Assembly: GCA_028571685.1 (NCBI GenBank)
Contig: CM053152.1
Location: 25,304,001-25,368,000 of the forward strand
Reading direction: 5' to 3'
DNA length: 64,000 nt
Source: Heterohyrax brucei
Taxonomy: Eukaryota; Chordata; Mammalia; Hyracoidea; Procaviidae
Both the position numbers and the translations under genes were made by a program. Below, one piece after another: positions 46,281 to 56,739 of this stretch (positions are counted from its first letter, which is position 1; each line of letters begins with the position of its first letter). A model generated the notes under the pieces. The model was not told where the DNA came from and searched no databases. It saw only the letters and a list, made by a program, of their open reading frames with translations.

Positions 46281-47695
46281 CAATAATTAAACTAGTTCAC
46301 ATGACTTCAAATGCTGACTAAAAGCCAGAAGTGTGGAATTCTCCTGGCATGGTTCTTATAATGTGTCAGAGCAGTGGATCTTCTCATTTTGGAATAACAA
46401 TAATAATATTTTTTCTGATTAGTCATTTATTCATTTATTCAATGAATATTTATTTAACAGCATTATATATAGTATAATCACATGCTGATATACACTAGTC
46501 AGCAAAAATAGATAAGATTCATAACTATTAAAAAATAAAATACAATTAGACTATTTTGTGTGCTGATAAACTGAGGGACACAAGGCCATGTTCCATGAAA
46601 ACAGATAATGGGGATTTGACTTAATCAGGGAAATCAGCAAAGGCTTCTCAAGGAAGTAACAAGCTGAGATTTGAAGAATTAATGGGTATGATCTAGTAGA
46701 AAGGGGGAGAAAAGAATATTCAAGGCACAGGAAATGTCCTGTAATGGGGGGCGCATGGCAAATACAAAGGACTTAAAGATGTCCAGGGTGTACGGGGCAG
46801 TCATGTTAAAGAATACCCTCCTACTTTGGCTTTACTTCTGACTTCCTTCCCTTCACAGAAAAACTCTAAAAGAATTTTTCCTTTTTTCTCTACCTTGTTT
46901 CCTTAAACTACGTTAAGCTTGTGTCCCTTTCATGACTTCTCACTCAGTACTCAGCTCATTCCAAAGGGGTTTCTGTCAACCTCTCCAGTGAATGAGCCGT
47001 GTTAAGGTCTCTGTGACTAAATTTGGTGAATGATGTCCATCCCTCTTCTTCCCTGCCTTGGCACTGCTCCATAAACTGAGCACACTGCCATTTGCAAACC
47101 CTCTCTCAGATTTCTGTGGTCATATCCTGGTTTTCTCCCTTCTCTGTAATTTCTTGTTGTTATTCTCTTTTTCAGGCTCATACCCCTCCATCTGATCATT
47201 AAAAGTTACATTTCTGCACATCTTGCTGTTAAGCTCTGTCTTATATTCTCTTTTTGCAGATAAGTCCATCAGAGCTTACAGCATCAGTTAGCATGCACAC
47301 ATCACGTACTCATAGTTTACACATCTCCAGCCTAGACAGCTCCTATGCATGCAAGACCTACAGGTTCAACCACCTTTTACATCTTTTCTCAGTCCAAAAG
47401 GCTAACTGTAAGCTCAACAGATCAAAAGCCAAACTCATAATCTTCCCTCCAAAGTATGGTCTTCTCAAATGTTTCTGTCAGTAAGTGCCTCCTCATTCAT
47501 CCAGTTATGTCAGCTGGAATCCTAGACATCGTTCTTGATTTCTTCACTCTGCTTCTCATTCTGGCATGTGTATCTTCTAAAAAATTCTCTCATGAGTCTC
47601 CTCTCTATTTTTATTATTGATGGCCTAGTTTAAGCTACCACAGTCTATATAAACTTCTGTCGTTCTTATCATAAAGCCCAAATTCCTTAATGCAG
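46281..47695. other. Unassigned; probably old degenerate repeats
   Basis: Contains an ATTTATTCATTTATTCAATG stretch near 46425 and parts that look like ancient interspersed repeats (46560-46800, 47250-47690), but I cannot name the families. No gene. Confidence 0.35.
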
Positions 47696-48103
47696 AGTCA
47701 CTGTGGCTGACACCCTGACTTGCATTTCTAGCCTCCAGACCTGTGAGACTGTAAAGTTCTGGTATTTAAAGCCATCCGAGTTGTGTATTTTGTTACGGCA
47801 GACGTAGGAGACTCTGTCTACATCTATGACTGTGTCTACATCTACAACTATGTGTACGTCTTGTTTACATCTATGTCATAGAGGCACAGTGGTTGATAGC
47901 TTATGCTACTAACAAAAAGGTTAGCAGTTTAGTTCTAATAGCCGCTCTTTAGAAACCCTTGGGGCAGTTCTATTCTGTCCCATGAGGCACTATGAATTGG
48001 AATCAACTCAACAGCAATGAGTTTCATTTGGTTTGGTTTATATCTATGTTAATGCCTATATCTATGTATCCAAAGTGAATTTCCTTGAGGAAAGGAGTGA
48101 GAA
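47696..48103. repeat. Inverted copy of 41455-41834
   Basis: Reverse complement of part A of the 41.5-kb segment: AGTCACTGTGGCTGACACCC at the left end and ATTTCCTTGAGGAAAGGAGT at the right. It includes the same SINE and the LTR edge, plus about 28 bp extra in the GTCTACATC-type repeat (47813-47877). Confidence 0.92.
47880..48047 (+). mobile_element. AfroSINE copy (duplicate of 41517-41681)
   Basis: Sense orientation because the segment is inverted: GGCACAGTGGTTGATAGCTT, AGGTTAGCAGTTTAGTTC and GAATTGGAATCAACTCAACA. It arose by duplication, not independent insertion. Confidence 0.88.
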
Positions 48104-48484
48104 GAGTTTGCTTGAGTAGGAGAGTCTGAATACGTGAAAAAAAGAAATCAATAATTGATTTTCTTGAGGGTCCTGAAAAGATGGAAATAGGAGAGGGAGG
48201 TGAAGTGCAGGTCGAAAAGTGGGTTTAGATGAAAGGATGAAGAGTTCCTCTGTCATAAAATGAGAGAAGGAAGCAAGGGTAGGAATAGATTCAGATTTTT
48301 AGATCAGAAGCCCAAAGTGTTCTTGTTGGATGACTTCAATTTTCCCTATGAGGTGGGTGAAGTTCCATGTGTTAAAATATAATAATAATATGTTGTTATT
48401 ATATTTATTAATATATGTAATTTAATTTTCAAGTGTTCAGGAATACAATAACTACAAATAAATAAATTGCAACAACTTTCTGAT
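48104..48484. other. AT-rich spacer
   Basis: No gene. 48375-48430 is nearly all A/T (AATAATAATATG, TTATTAATATATG). Confidence 0.5.
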
Positions 48485-49310
48485 AGCTAAGAGACAGCAA
48501 TTTCTTATTTGAAGAAACAGACAACAATGTCTTCAGAAAACTCCCAAAATAAAGAATCAAAAAATTTTCCAGACAGAAAAGACTTCTTGCAATTATTTGA
48601 GGTAGCATACAAAACAGTAATGTTTAGAGCTTTTCAAGACATCAGGATGGCAACTAGGCAAAATGCAGCAGAACATACTCAACAAATTGAACAGGCTGTA
48701 AGAAACACTTGAGCAAAAATTATCAGAAATTCAGCAAAATTAACAATAAAATTACAGAATTAGACAGTTCAATGGAAAGTCAAAGGAACAGGATTGAGGC
48801 AATGGAATGCAGAATTAGTGAGACTGAAGATAAACTAACTGACACTAACATTTTGAAGAAACATCAAATTTAAAAAATTCAACAAAATGAAGAATCAATA
48901 AGAGTTATGTGAGACTCCATCAAGAGGAATGATGTATGAATGATTGGAGTACTAGAACAAGAGGGTATAACAGAAAATACAGAGGGAATTATTGAAGACA
49001 TGTTGACAGAAAACTTCCCTGGTATTGTGAAAGAGGAGAAAGCATTTATCTAAGAAGCTTATCAAGCTCCACACAAGGTAGATCCCAAAACAAAGACACC
49101 ACGACTTATTATAAACAAACTGACCCAAACTAAAGATAATGAGAAACTTTTAAAAGCAGCTAAGCTTAAACACAATATAACCTACAAAGAAGAATCAATA
49201 AGGCTAAGATCAGGTTACTCAGTAGAAACCATGCAGGCAAGAAGTCAATGGGGAAGAGGGAAAGAAAATGATATTAGTTGAGATGAAGCTGAAAAAGGTA
49301 GAAAAGGTCT
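48485..49310 (+). mobile_element. L1/HAL1 ORF1 segment
   Basis: L1-derived segment covering all of ORF1 and a little upstream. It lies between the two pieces of the rearranged duplication. Confidence 0.75.
48527..49280 (+). pseudogene. Decayed L1 ORF1 (RNA-binding protein)
   Basis: Start chosen at 48527 because MSSENSQNKESKNFPDRKDF aligns with the start of the other ORF1 at 778; an in-frame ATG at 48509 is also open. The frame is open to 48712. Further on, across stops and shifts, appear a coiled-coil part, SIKRNDV-like sequence, then NFPGIVKEEKAF, KTKTPRLIINKLTQTKDNEK and SVETMQARSQW, which are the ORF1 RRM and C-terminal domain. Non-functional. Confidence 0.8.
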
Positions 49311-49320
49311 ACATCAGGCT

Positions 49321-49527
49321 CTGAGAGAACTGTTCCATGCCTCCTCTGGGCTTTTGATGGTTCCTGGCAATCCCTGGAGATCCTTGGCTTGTAGCTGTAT
49401 CTTTGGGCAATGTCTTTCTCCTGTATATATTCTCTGCTTTTATAAGACACCTCTCAGAAGGGATTAGAACCTACCCTACTCCTGTGTGACTTCATGTAAA
49501 TTTAATTGATAACATCTTCAAAGGAAG
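49321..49527 (+). repeat. Direct copy of 41849-42054
   Basis: From CTGAGAGAACTGTTCCATGC to TAACATCTTCAAAGGAAG, with 4 substitutions relative to the 41.8-kb copy. It starts directly after the L1 ORF1 segment. Confidence 0.93.
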
Positions 49528-49697
49528 TTCCATGCTGAAATTGCAGGGTAAAGTAGTATGTCACGGTGAGGGAGAATAGAGATTTGTATAGTCATAGAAA
49601 GAGACTGAGTTGACCTGATACACAAGTGTGTCTTACAGAATAGTGCAGATGCCTATTTCAGGTGAGTAATAATGATAGCTAAAAAATTAAGTATCCA

Positions 49698-49901
49698 CAC
49701 CAAAGCACTGATGCCATTGAGATAATTTCAACTCTTGGCAACCCTATAGCACAAAGTAGAACTGCCCCATATGGTTTCCAAGGCTGTAAATTTTTATGGA
49801 AATTGACATGCTACATTTCCTTCCATGGAGCAGCTGGTAGGTTTAAACCACTACCCTTTTGGTTAGCAGGTGGATGTTTTAAATGCTGCACCACTAGTGT
49901 A
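49698..49901 (-). mobile_element. AfroSINE copy, longer variant
   Basis: Antisense: GATGCCATTGAGATAATTTC, AACTGCCCCATATGGTTTCC, an extra middle part (TTCCTTCCATGGAGCAGC) and TTTTGGTTAGCAGGTGG. Flanked by AAAATTAAGTAT (49683) and AAAATAGGCGTA (49907). Confidence 0.87.
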
Positions 49902-49918
49902 CCTTAAAAATAGGCGTA

Positions 49919-50085
49919 AAACCCAACCCAAACTAAACCCACTGCTGTTGATTCCAATTCATAGCAACCATATAGGACAGAATAGAATTGCCCCTTAGAG
50001 TTCCCAAGGAGCACCTACTGGGTTCAAACTGCTAACATTTTGATTAGCAGCCATAGCTCTTAACCACTGTTGCACTAGAGTTTCC
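49919..50085 (-). mobile_element. AfroSINE copy
   Basis: Antisense: CACTGCTGTTGATTCCAATT, CCATATAGGACAGAATAG and GATTAGCAGCCATAGCTC. Flanked by AAAATAGGCGTA (49907) and AAAATAAACATA (50086). Confidence 0.9.
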
Positions 50086-50097
50086 AAAATAAACATA

Positions 50098-50268
50098 ACC
50101 AAAACCAAAACAAAACCTATGACCGTTGAGTCAATTCCAACTCATAGCAACCCTATAGGTAAGAGTAGAATTGCCCCATAGTTCCCAAGGAGTGCCTGGC
50201 ATATTTGAACTACTGGCATTTTTTGGCTAGCAGACATAGCACTTAACCACTATGCCACCAGGGTTTCC
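50098..50268 (-). mobile_element. AfroSINE copy
   Basis: Antisense: ACCGTTGAGTCAATTCCAAC, CAACCCTATAGGTAAGAG and CACTATGCCACCAGGGTTTC. Flanked by AAAATAAACATA (50086) and AAAATAAGTATA (50269). Confidence 0.92.
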
Positions 50269-50481
50269 AAAATAAGTATAGTTATGTTTAAAGCTTATAT
50301 CTAAGAACTCTCTTGCATATTGCTTAGTCAACATTTCTTATCTTTGTTTGTGATCAAGCCTCTTCTTGTATACACAGTCATTTTTTATTTGGTGCCCAGT
50401 TATTATTGACTGAGCGCCTGCTAGAGAAAATTTGAGGCATTGAATGATGTTTTCTTTCTCCAGAGAAACTTTACCATAATA

Positions 50482-50514
50482 GCAGGCAGGTAGGCTGGCA
50501 AGCAGGCAGGCGGG

Positions 50515-50574
<60 letters not shown>

Positions 50575-50594
50575 TGGATGGGTGGGCAGGCAGG
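50482..50594. repeat. (CAGG)n tetranucleotide microsatellite
   Basis: Pure CAGG units for about 64 bp (about 50510-50574), with impure units on both sides (GTAGGCTGGCAAG left, TGGATGGGTGGG right). Its antisense frame gives a spurious leucine/proline/alanine/cysteine repeat peptide. Confidence 0.95.
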
Positions 50595-50857
50595 GGCACT
50601 AGCAACCCTAGGCCAATAGTCCAACCAGGAATTGAGATGATAAAAAAAACCCCAGTTCCTTGTGAGAGCTCATCTCTTTCCCATTTACTTTGAATTTTAG
50701 GTATCACAACTAAAATCCTAGGGTTTTACAGGGTCTACTCCTTCTTGGTGGGCCTTGAACTTCAAATTTTGACTCCCCAGCCCCTTGAGCCTATCAAAAT
50801 TTCTGCATAGCTTCTTAGGCTCTCAGTTACATTTTCAGATCACAGATGCCTGCAAGG

Positions 50858-51035
50858 TCATGGTTCCCAAACCTTAAGGTATATCAGAGTCACCTACCAG
50901 GTTACTGAAAAAACAGATCACTGAGCCTTACCCCAGTTCCTGATTTGGTAGATTTTGGGTAAGAATTCACATTTTTGAAATTTCCAGATGATATTGCCTG
51001 TTTGCAGATCAGACTTGGAGAACACTGTTCTAGTG
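50858..51035. mobile_element. MER5A-like DNA transposon remnant
   Basis: GGTTCCCAAACCTTAAGGTA, TCAGAGTCACCTACCAGGTT, TTCCTGATTTGGTAGATTTT and GACTTGGAGAACACTGTTC follow the MER5A layout end to end. Confidence 0.7.
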
Positions 51036-51099
51036 GAAAAGTATTGATGATTCCCCTCCTCTTTGAAATCTGGATAGTGTGATTTCTCACTTCACTGGT

Positions 51100-51392
51100 A
51101 ACTTTGTTGTACTTAACTGCCCTAGAGCTGGCCCCTAAATTGTGGTGACTCCATGTTCTGTACCACACCCGTAACTGTTGTGATCTGTAGGATTTTTGAT
51201 GACTGATTTTCAGAAGTCGATCTTCAGGCTTTCCTTCCAAGTCTGTCTTAGTCTGGAAACTTCACTCAAACCTATTCAGAGCCATAGCAACACACAGGCC
51301 TCTCTTGACAGACAGAGGTGCCTTGGCACACGATGAAACCTGGGTCTCCCACATGGAAGTGAGAATTTTGCCGTTGAACTACCACTGCCTGC
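51100..51392 (-). mobile_element. Long-type AfroSINE
   Basis: Antisense: TGTTGTACTTAACTGCCCTA, ACTGATTTTCAGAAGTCGAT, TCTGTCTTAGTCTGGAAAC, the B-box complement GAAACCTGGGTCTC and TTGAACTACCACTGCCTGC. Confidence 0.85.
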
Positions 51393-51689
51393 ACGTTTTG
51401 ACTTTACACTGTCCTTAAAGTGATGTATGTATTTTTCACTTATTATCCTGCTTCCCTAGAGTGGTCATGGTGAGTGTTGATCTGAACTACTTACAGTGCC
51501 ATTGCTAAGAGAAAATCAAACTAATGACACAGAAGATTTACCAAGAAATTACCAGACCAAGGACGTTGACTTGCACAACTCCAGGGGGCATCATTCATGT
51601 TTTGTGTTATATGAAAGGTCCCAAAGTGTGAGTGGTGCCACCTAGGGTTAGGAAATGCTGCAGCCCTGGGGAGCTGGACACAAGGCAGT

Positions 51690-51865
51690 GATCATTACAT
51701 GTATCGCCTCCTTGACTCTCACAACATCCCTATTATTATCCTCATTTACAGATAAGGACACTGGGATTTAGAATAAACAAATTTCCTGAGGTTACAGAGT
51801 TTATAAATGACAAAGTTAGAGGTAACCCCGGGATTGTCTGACTGCTAAGACTCTATTTTTTGATA
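51690..51865 (-). mobile_element. MIR fragment
   Basis: Antisense MIR: TTATTATCCTCATTTACAGA, TAAGGACACTGGGATTTAG and TTCCTGAGGTTACAGAG. Confidence 0.8.
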
Positions 51866-52289
51866 TGCAGAAACAAAACATCCCCTTCTGTATCTCTAAA
51901 ATGGGCACAGTTGTTTAGTCTCAACCTCACAGATGAGAGACAGAGTGAGTTAATGAACTAGTGGGCTTAAACTGTGGAGAGTTTGAGGGATAAAACAGCT
52001 AACCACTGTTATCACTCCTTTGTTCAGTAAAGTGGTTTTGTTAAAAAGGAATAAATACCTCCAGTTGTTAAGCCAGCAAATGAATACAACCAATGAAGCA
52101 GAGAAAGGCCAAAGCAGGTGTTTCAAGTAGTACTGTGGAGTAATGGTAAGATGCACCCACCTTTAAAATGATACTACGCTTTAAAAAGCAACAGCTTCAT
52201 CTACTGAGTTGTGTAAGACCATCTCCTCTCCCCTAGTTTTCCCTTCTTCCTTAAAGACATCGTCTCCTCTCTCCATGGCTAACTACAAG
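51866..52289. other. Unassigned stretch
   Basis: No gene or repeat recognised. Confidence 0.45.
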
Positions 52290-52868
52290 GTGTTATTTAT
52301 TTTTATTTTTCATTGTGATTAAGTGAAAGTATACAATCCAAATCAATTTTGCATGCCTGCCTATCTGCAGTGACTTCTGCTCTCCTTTTCCCAAAACAGC
52401 ACACTCCTCCTTTTCATTTGATACTTGTTGTATCTGCCTAACAAGCTCCTGTCCCCTCCTCTCTACCTTCTTCTCTCCCATCTAGAAAGAGGAAAGAAGG
52501 ACAGCATTCTATAAATGTATAGAACCATAAAACACACAAACCATGTTGTCACATTGTGTCCCCTAGTCTAGTCCATTTTTGTCCAAAGAGTTGACCTCAG
52601 TGGTGTTTTCCTCTCAGGGACAGCAGCAAGTCTAGGGAACTTGCTCCTAGAGGATTCCCATGGCTGTTGGACCATCAGTTGTGGTCTTTTAGTAGAGTTC
52701 TTGAGCTGCACCCATCTTTTTCGCATGTTGCCCTAGGGACTCAACATTGCGTGCCCCATTACAACTGTCTGTGGTGGTGGCCAGGCACCATCTGGTTCTT
52801 CTGGTTACGTGTTGATACAGTCTCCCCTTCACATGAGTTCTTCTGTCTCCTGGTCTCTTTTTTCCTCA
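52290..52868 (-). mobile_element. L1 3' UTR fragment
   Basis: Antisense: T-rich start, CATTGTGATTAAGTGAAAGT, GCATGCCTGCCTATCTGCAG, CTCCTCCTTTTCATTTG, TTGACCTCAGTGGTGTTTTC and GGCCAGGCACCATCTGGTTC. Same type as 17609; 5'-truncated. Confidence 0.85.
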
Positions 52869-53483
52869 CACCTTTGTTGTTCTACAAGGTATTAATTTTA
52901 GAAAGTAAGCATATTGAGAGCTCCTTCAGGCTTAGCATAAAACCCTGTACCTATTGGTCAGAGGTACAAATCCAGGTACAGTCAGTAGTGACCAAAATTC
53001 TAATGACTGCCCATTTGTTAATCATTTCATTGTTTGTGTGAACTGGCTCAGTGGTCTCGCTCACTCACCAGTCTATATTCAAATGGGCACTTCCAGACCC
53101 AACTGACATTCTCAGCTCAGAGGCCAAGACCTTAATGAAAGCTATTGCTCCTCCAAGAACAGCTCCCACAGAATGCTGGCAGGTAGCAGAGTGGGAGAGC
53201 AGGTATGGATGGGGAAAGGAGACAGTCATTGTCTTATTCTTCCACCTTTCTTTGCAAAGATACTGCCTTCAGATCTACAGAAGAGGTTGGCTTTCTACTT
53301 TGTCATTCTCTTTTGGAAGTTCATTCAGCAGAGGAAAGGAGAAAATTCCCAGAAGTAACTAATGTTGGTAAGGGGGAGCAGAGAAATTTGTGAAGGATCT
53401 TTGTACAAAGAAGAGCCAGACCAGACAACAGACAACAAGCAGCCTGGGAAGAGCAGGGGCTGAAAACGTATAGAAACCTCCAC
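52869..53483. other. Unassigned stretch
   Basis: No named repeat; overlapping open frames near 53051-53393 have no recognisable content. Confidence 0.45.
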
Positions 53484-53492
53484 TTCTTCCCT

Positions 53493-53812
53493 AGTGACAT
53501 AGTGGTTAAGTGCTATGACTGCTAACTCAAAGGTTGACAGTTCAAATCCATCAGCTGCTACTTGGAAACTCTATACCAACCAAAGCCAAACCCACTTCCA
53601 TCAAGTCAATTCCAACTCATATGAGCCCTAGAAACAGAGTAGAACTTCCCCCGAGAGTTTCCAAGGAGCACCTAATGGTTTTGAACTCTCAATCTGTTGG
53701 TTAGTGGCTGTAGCTCTCAGCTGCTATACAGCAAGTCAACTCTATAAAACAGTTCTACTCTGTTCTATATCATTGCTGTGAGTTGGAGTTGACTTGACAG
53801 CAATGGGTTTGT
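53493..53812 (+). mobile_element. AfroSINE with 9-bp target duplication, split by a second SINE
   Basis: Sense SINE in two parts (53493-53575 and 53738-53812): AGTGACATAGTGGTTAAGTG, AGGTTGACAGTTCAAATCC, then after the break AGTTCTACTCTGTTC and GAGTTGGAGTTGACTTGACA. Perfect TTCTTCCCT flanks at 53484-53492 and 53813-53821. Confidence 0.93.
53576..53737 (-). mobile_element. AfroSINE inserted in another AfroSINE
   Basis: Antisense SINE: CACTTCCATCAAGTCAATTC, AGAACTTCCCCCGAGAGTTT and TGTTGGTTAGTGGCTGTAGC. Perfect 9-bp repeat AACTCTATA at 53567-53575 and 53738-53746 marks the insertion point. Confidence 0.93.
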
Positions 53813-53821
53813 TTCTTCCCT

Positions 53822-54593
53822 GCAGACATAAATAATCATGAAAACCTCAAAGGCTCAGAAGAGTAAGTAACTGAACATATTGTTTATCTTTTTTCTGACT
53901 CTCTTTCTGGTGCTCCCTGCTCCCTGCTGGAAGGTACCTGGTCTCTGGCATTTTGCTTTTGTTACCTCCCACAAGGTCAATGTGACCTTGTCTCTTCACA
54001 TGCTTGACTGAAGTTTGCTATTCACTGCCTTAGCAAGTCTAGGCCTTTCCAGACTAATGTTGGCTCAAGAAACAGACAAAATGCTTTTTTCAGAAGGTAG
54101 CTCCATTTTTGTTTTCAGTTACTATATTGTCACTGTTCTCAAAGCCTTTACCTGAATCCAAATTCCTTCCCTTTTGTCTGGTCCTCTGAATATTTCTTAC
54201 ACTGTCAAGAGAATGGAATACAATGAGATCTATATTTCAGTGGGTGATGCTGAGTACTGAAAAACATAGACTTTTCTTTCAAGGAATGTGGTGGTGAAAG
54301 AGGAAGACCAAACAATGCAATGGTGGAAAGAACATTCCCAGAAAATTCTGTTAGGATGAGGGAAGAAGTATGTGTGTGTTAACTTTGTGAGGAAGGAGAT
54401 GGTTAAGGTAGAATGAAAATACACAAGGAATGAGGGAAAATAATGTATAGAGCAAATGCAAAAGAAGGAAGAAAGGATAGAGTAAGTTCCATCAGGTGAG
54501 GTAGTCTGGAAGAAGAGGCCAAGAGGGAAAAATGGGTACTGTTGTGGATAAATTTAAGACTTAGCCAAATAGTTTGACTGCATATCAATAGTG
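53822..54593. other. Unassigned stretch
   Basis: No gene or repeat recognised. Confidence 0.45.
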
Positions 54594-54920
54594 TTGTTAT
54601 TAACTGCAATGAACTAGACCTTGACTCAGGGCAACCCTGTGTGCAGTAAAACAAAACCCTGCCCAATCCTGCACTATCCCCATAATGGCTTGCAGATTGA
54701 GTTGTTGTGATCCATAGGATTTTCATCAGTGATCTTTGGTAGTAGATTACCAGGACTTTCTTCCTAGTTTGTCTTAGTCTGAAAGCTCCAGGGAAACCTG
54801 TTTAGCATCATAGTGACATGCAAGTCTTCACTGACTGATGAACGATGGCTGCACATGAGGTGTATTGGTGAGGAATTACCCACATGGAAAATGACAGGTC
54901 TACCACTGAGCCGCCACTCT
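54594..54920 (-). mobile_element. Long-type AfroSINE
   Basis: Antisense: TTATTAACTGCAATGAACTA, CTGCCCAATCCTGCACTATC, TGTTGTGATCCATAGGATTT, TTAGTCTGAAAGCTCCAGGG and CTACCACTGAGCCGCCAC. Confidence 0.87.
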
Positions 54921-55686
54921 TCCCCCACTCATCAGTAATGTGTTCTATTTTCTTTGTTAGGTAGAAGGCAAAGCTCTTCACAGAAAAGTAGCAAAGAGGC
55001 TGAGGAATGTGGCAACAATTTGTGGGGAAGGGGAGAGGAGTTTCCTGGGCGGTGAAAGTAAGGGCTGAGAGCAGGAATGGCTTCATATGGATTAGCATTC
55101 TGCATTTGTATATTAGTATTATCTTTTGAAATCACTTGGTTTTCAGTCATGCAAAGAGCGTAACTGCTTTGTATTATATAAAGCTGTATGACATGAGTAT
55201 TGGAATGAAAACAGACTCTAGAAAATTCCAGCAATATACTCATAACATGAGAAAACACGAATAGGTTTGTCAAAAAGTTTTGAAAGAACTTTACAAAAAA
55301 CTTGCCTCTTCTGTAAGTTAAAACAGCATGGAAAATCATGTTACAGAGCTCAAGCTCCATGCTCTCTGTTGGGGGTGATGCTTGAAGAAAAGAGAAGTGT
55401 GTTCTGTGGTTAGTCATATTTTAATTGCTCATAATGTGAACCAAAAGCTCAAAACCAAAAATTAGAAATATCTCCCCTCTGGAAAATTCATTTAAAATCT
55501 GTAGGGGGGATGGGGAGTATCAAAATGACAGCCACGACAATAAAAGTTGCTGAAACTGAGAGCTTATTCTGGCAGATCCTGCTGAAGTGAGTCATATGTA
55601 CAGAGCAGGAGTGAAAGTGATGCCTATCTTGGCCACATCCAGCTGAGGGTTCATCCGTAATCTAAGCCTTGCTCTATTTTATAGCT
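54921..55686. other. Unassigned stretch
   Basis: No named repeat. The 161-codon minus frame at 54932-55417 has no recognisable domain. Confidence 0.45.
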
Positions 55687-56211
55687 TGAACTCTGTTCCT
55701 TGAAAATGTGTATCAAATTGGCTAGGCTATGATTCCCAGTGTGGCATGATCATCCATTATTTTGCCATCTGATGTGATTTTTGTGTGTTGTATATAAATC
55801 CTACCTATATGATGTTAATGAGACAGGATTAGGGGGAGTTATGTTAATTATACATTAACATAACATAGATACAACCTAGTCTAGGAAGTTAGGTTGTATC
55901 TTGAGTCAATCTATTTTGAGATAGAAGACAGAAACAAGCAGAGAGACATGGAGTCTCTCCACCAAGAAAGTAAAGCCAAGCATATGTATCTTTTGGACCT
56001 GGAGTCCCTACACTGAGAAACTCCTAAACTAGAGGATGGCTGATACCAACAACCTTCCTCAGAACTGACAGAGAGAGAAAAACTCATCCCTTAGAGCCAA
56101 CACCCTGAAATCAGACTTCTAGCCTCCTAAATTGTGAGAAAATAAATTTCTGTTTGTTAAAGCCATTCACTTGTGGTGTTTCTGTTACAGCAGCACTAGA
56201 TGACTAAGATA
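55687..56211 (+). mobile_element. MaLR-like solo LTR with two internal hairpins
   Basis: TTGGCTAGGCTATGATTCCC, TTGAGTCAATCTATTTTGAG, GAGAAAATAAATTTCTG and end ACTAGATGACTAAGATA. The usual GAGGCA-type segment after GTTATGTTAAT is replaced by two perfect inverted repeats (55838-55864 and 55867-55901). No clear target duplication. Confidence 0.8.
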
Positions 56212-56317
56212 CTTCACAATTAAGGATGTGCTGCTGTGAGCAAAATGAATGTGAACAAAATTAACCTTGGGCAAGAGAAGTCTTGCCTTTCATGCTGTTT
56301 CTCATCTTTTAGCATTC

Positions 56318-56515
56318 TCAGGGTAGTGAAATGACTACCATGCTCAGCCGCCGAACAAAAAGTTGGAGATTTGAGTCCACCCAGAGGTGATCCAGAAAGA
56401 AAGGTCTAGTGATCTACTTCAGAAAAATCAGCCATTGAAAATCTTACAGAGCACAGTTCTACTCTGAAACTCATATGTGGCTGTGAATAAGAATTTACTC
56501 CATGACAACTTTTTT
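56318..56515 (+). mobile_element. AfroSINE-related SINE, variant body
   Basis: GTTGGAGATTTGAGTCCACC, AGAAAGAAAGGTCTAGTGAT, CAGAAAAATCAGCCATTGAA and GAGCACAGTTCTACTCTGAA; the tail is worn. Confidence 0.75.
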
Positions 56516-56739
56516 CTTTTTTCTTACCTTCTTCAGTTCCTACCCCAAATTTTATAAATATACAGTGTCTACTCCTAGGGTAGACTTCACTCACACAGGG
56601 TTTGAGGTGCATTCACACCAAGGTGAACATCACTGAGGACACGAAAGGTCAGTTACTCTGGAGTATTCGCATTTCAATAGGGTAGCTCCCAAACATGGCT
56701 GGCAGCAGGGATTCTAACCTATGGGTCAATATGGATGCA

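Noticed and set aside
50482-50594. Regular short repeats as a CRISPR array
   Set aside because: A 4-bp unit without spacers, in a mammalian genome; it is a microsatellite.
50421-50707. Minus-strand frames with a leucine/proline/alanine/cysteine repeat
   Set aside because: Produced by the (CAGG)n microsatellite, which stays open in frame; no start context or conserved flank.
54932-55417. 161-codon minus-strand open frame as a gene
   Set aside because: No recognisable domain, no splice or promoter context; its left end lies next to a SINE. Chance is the simplest reading.
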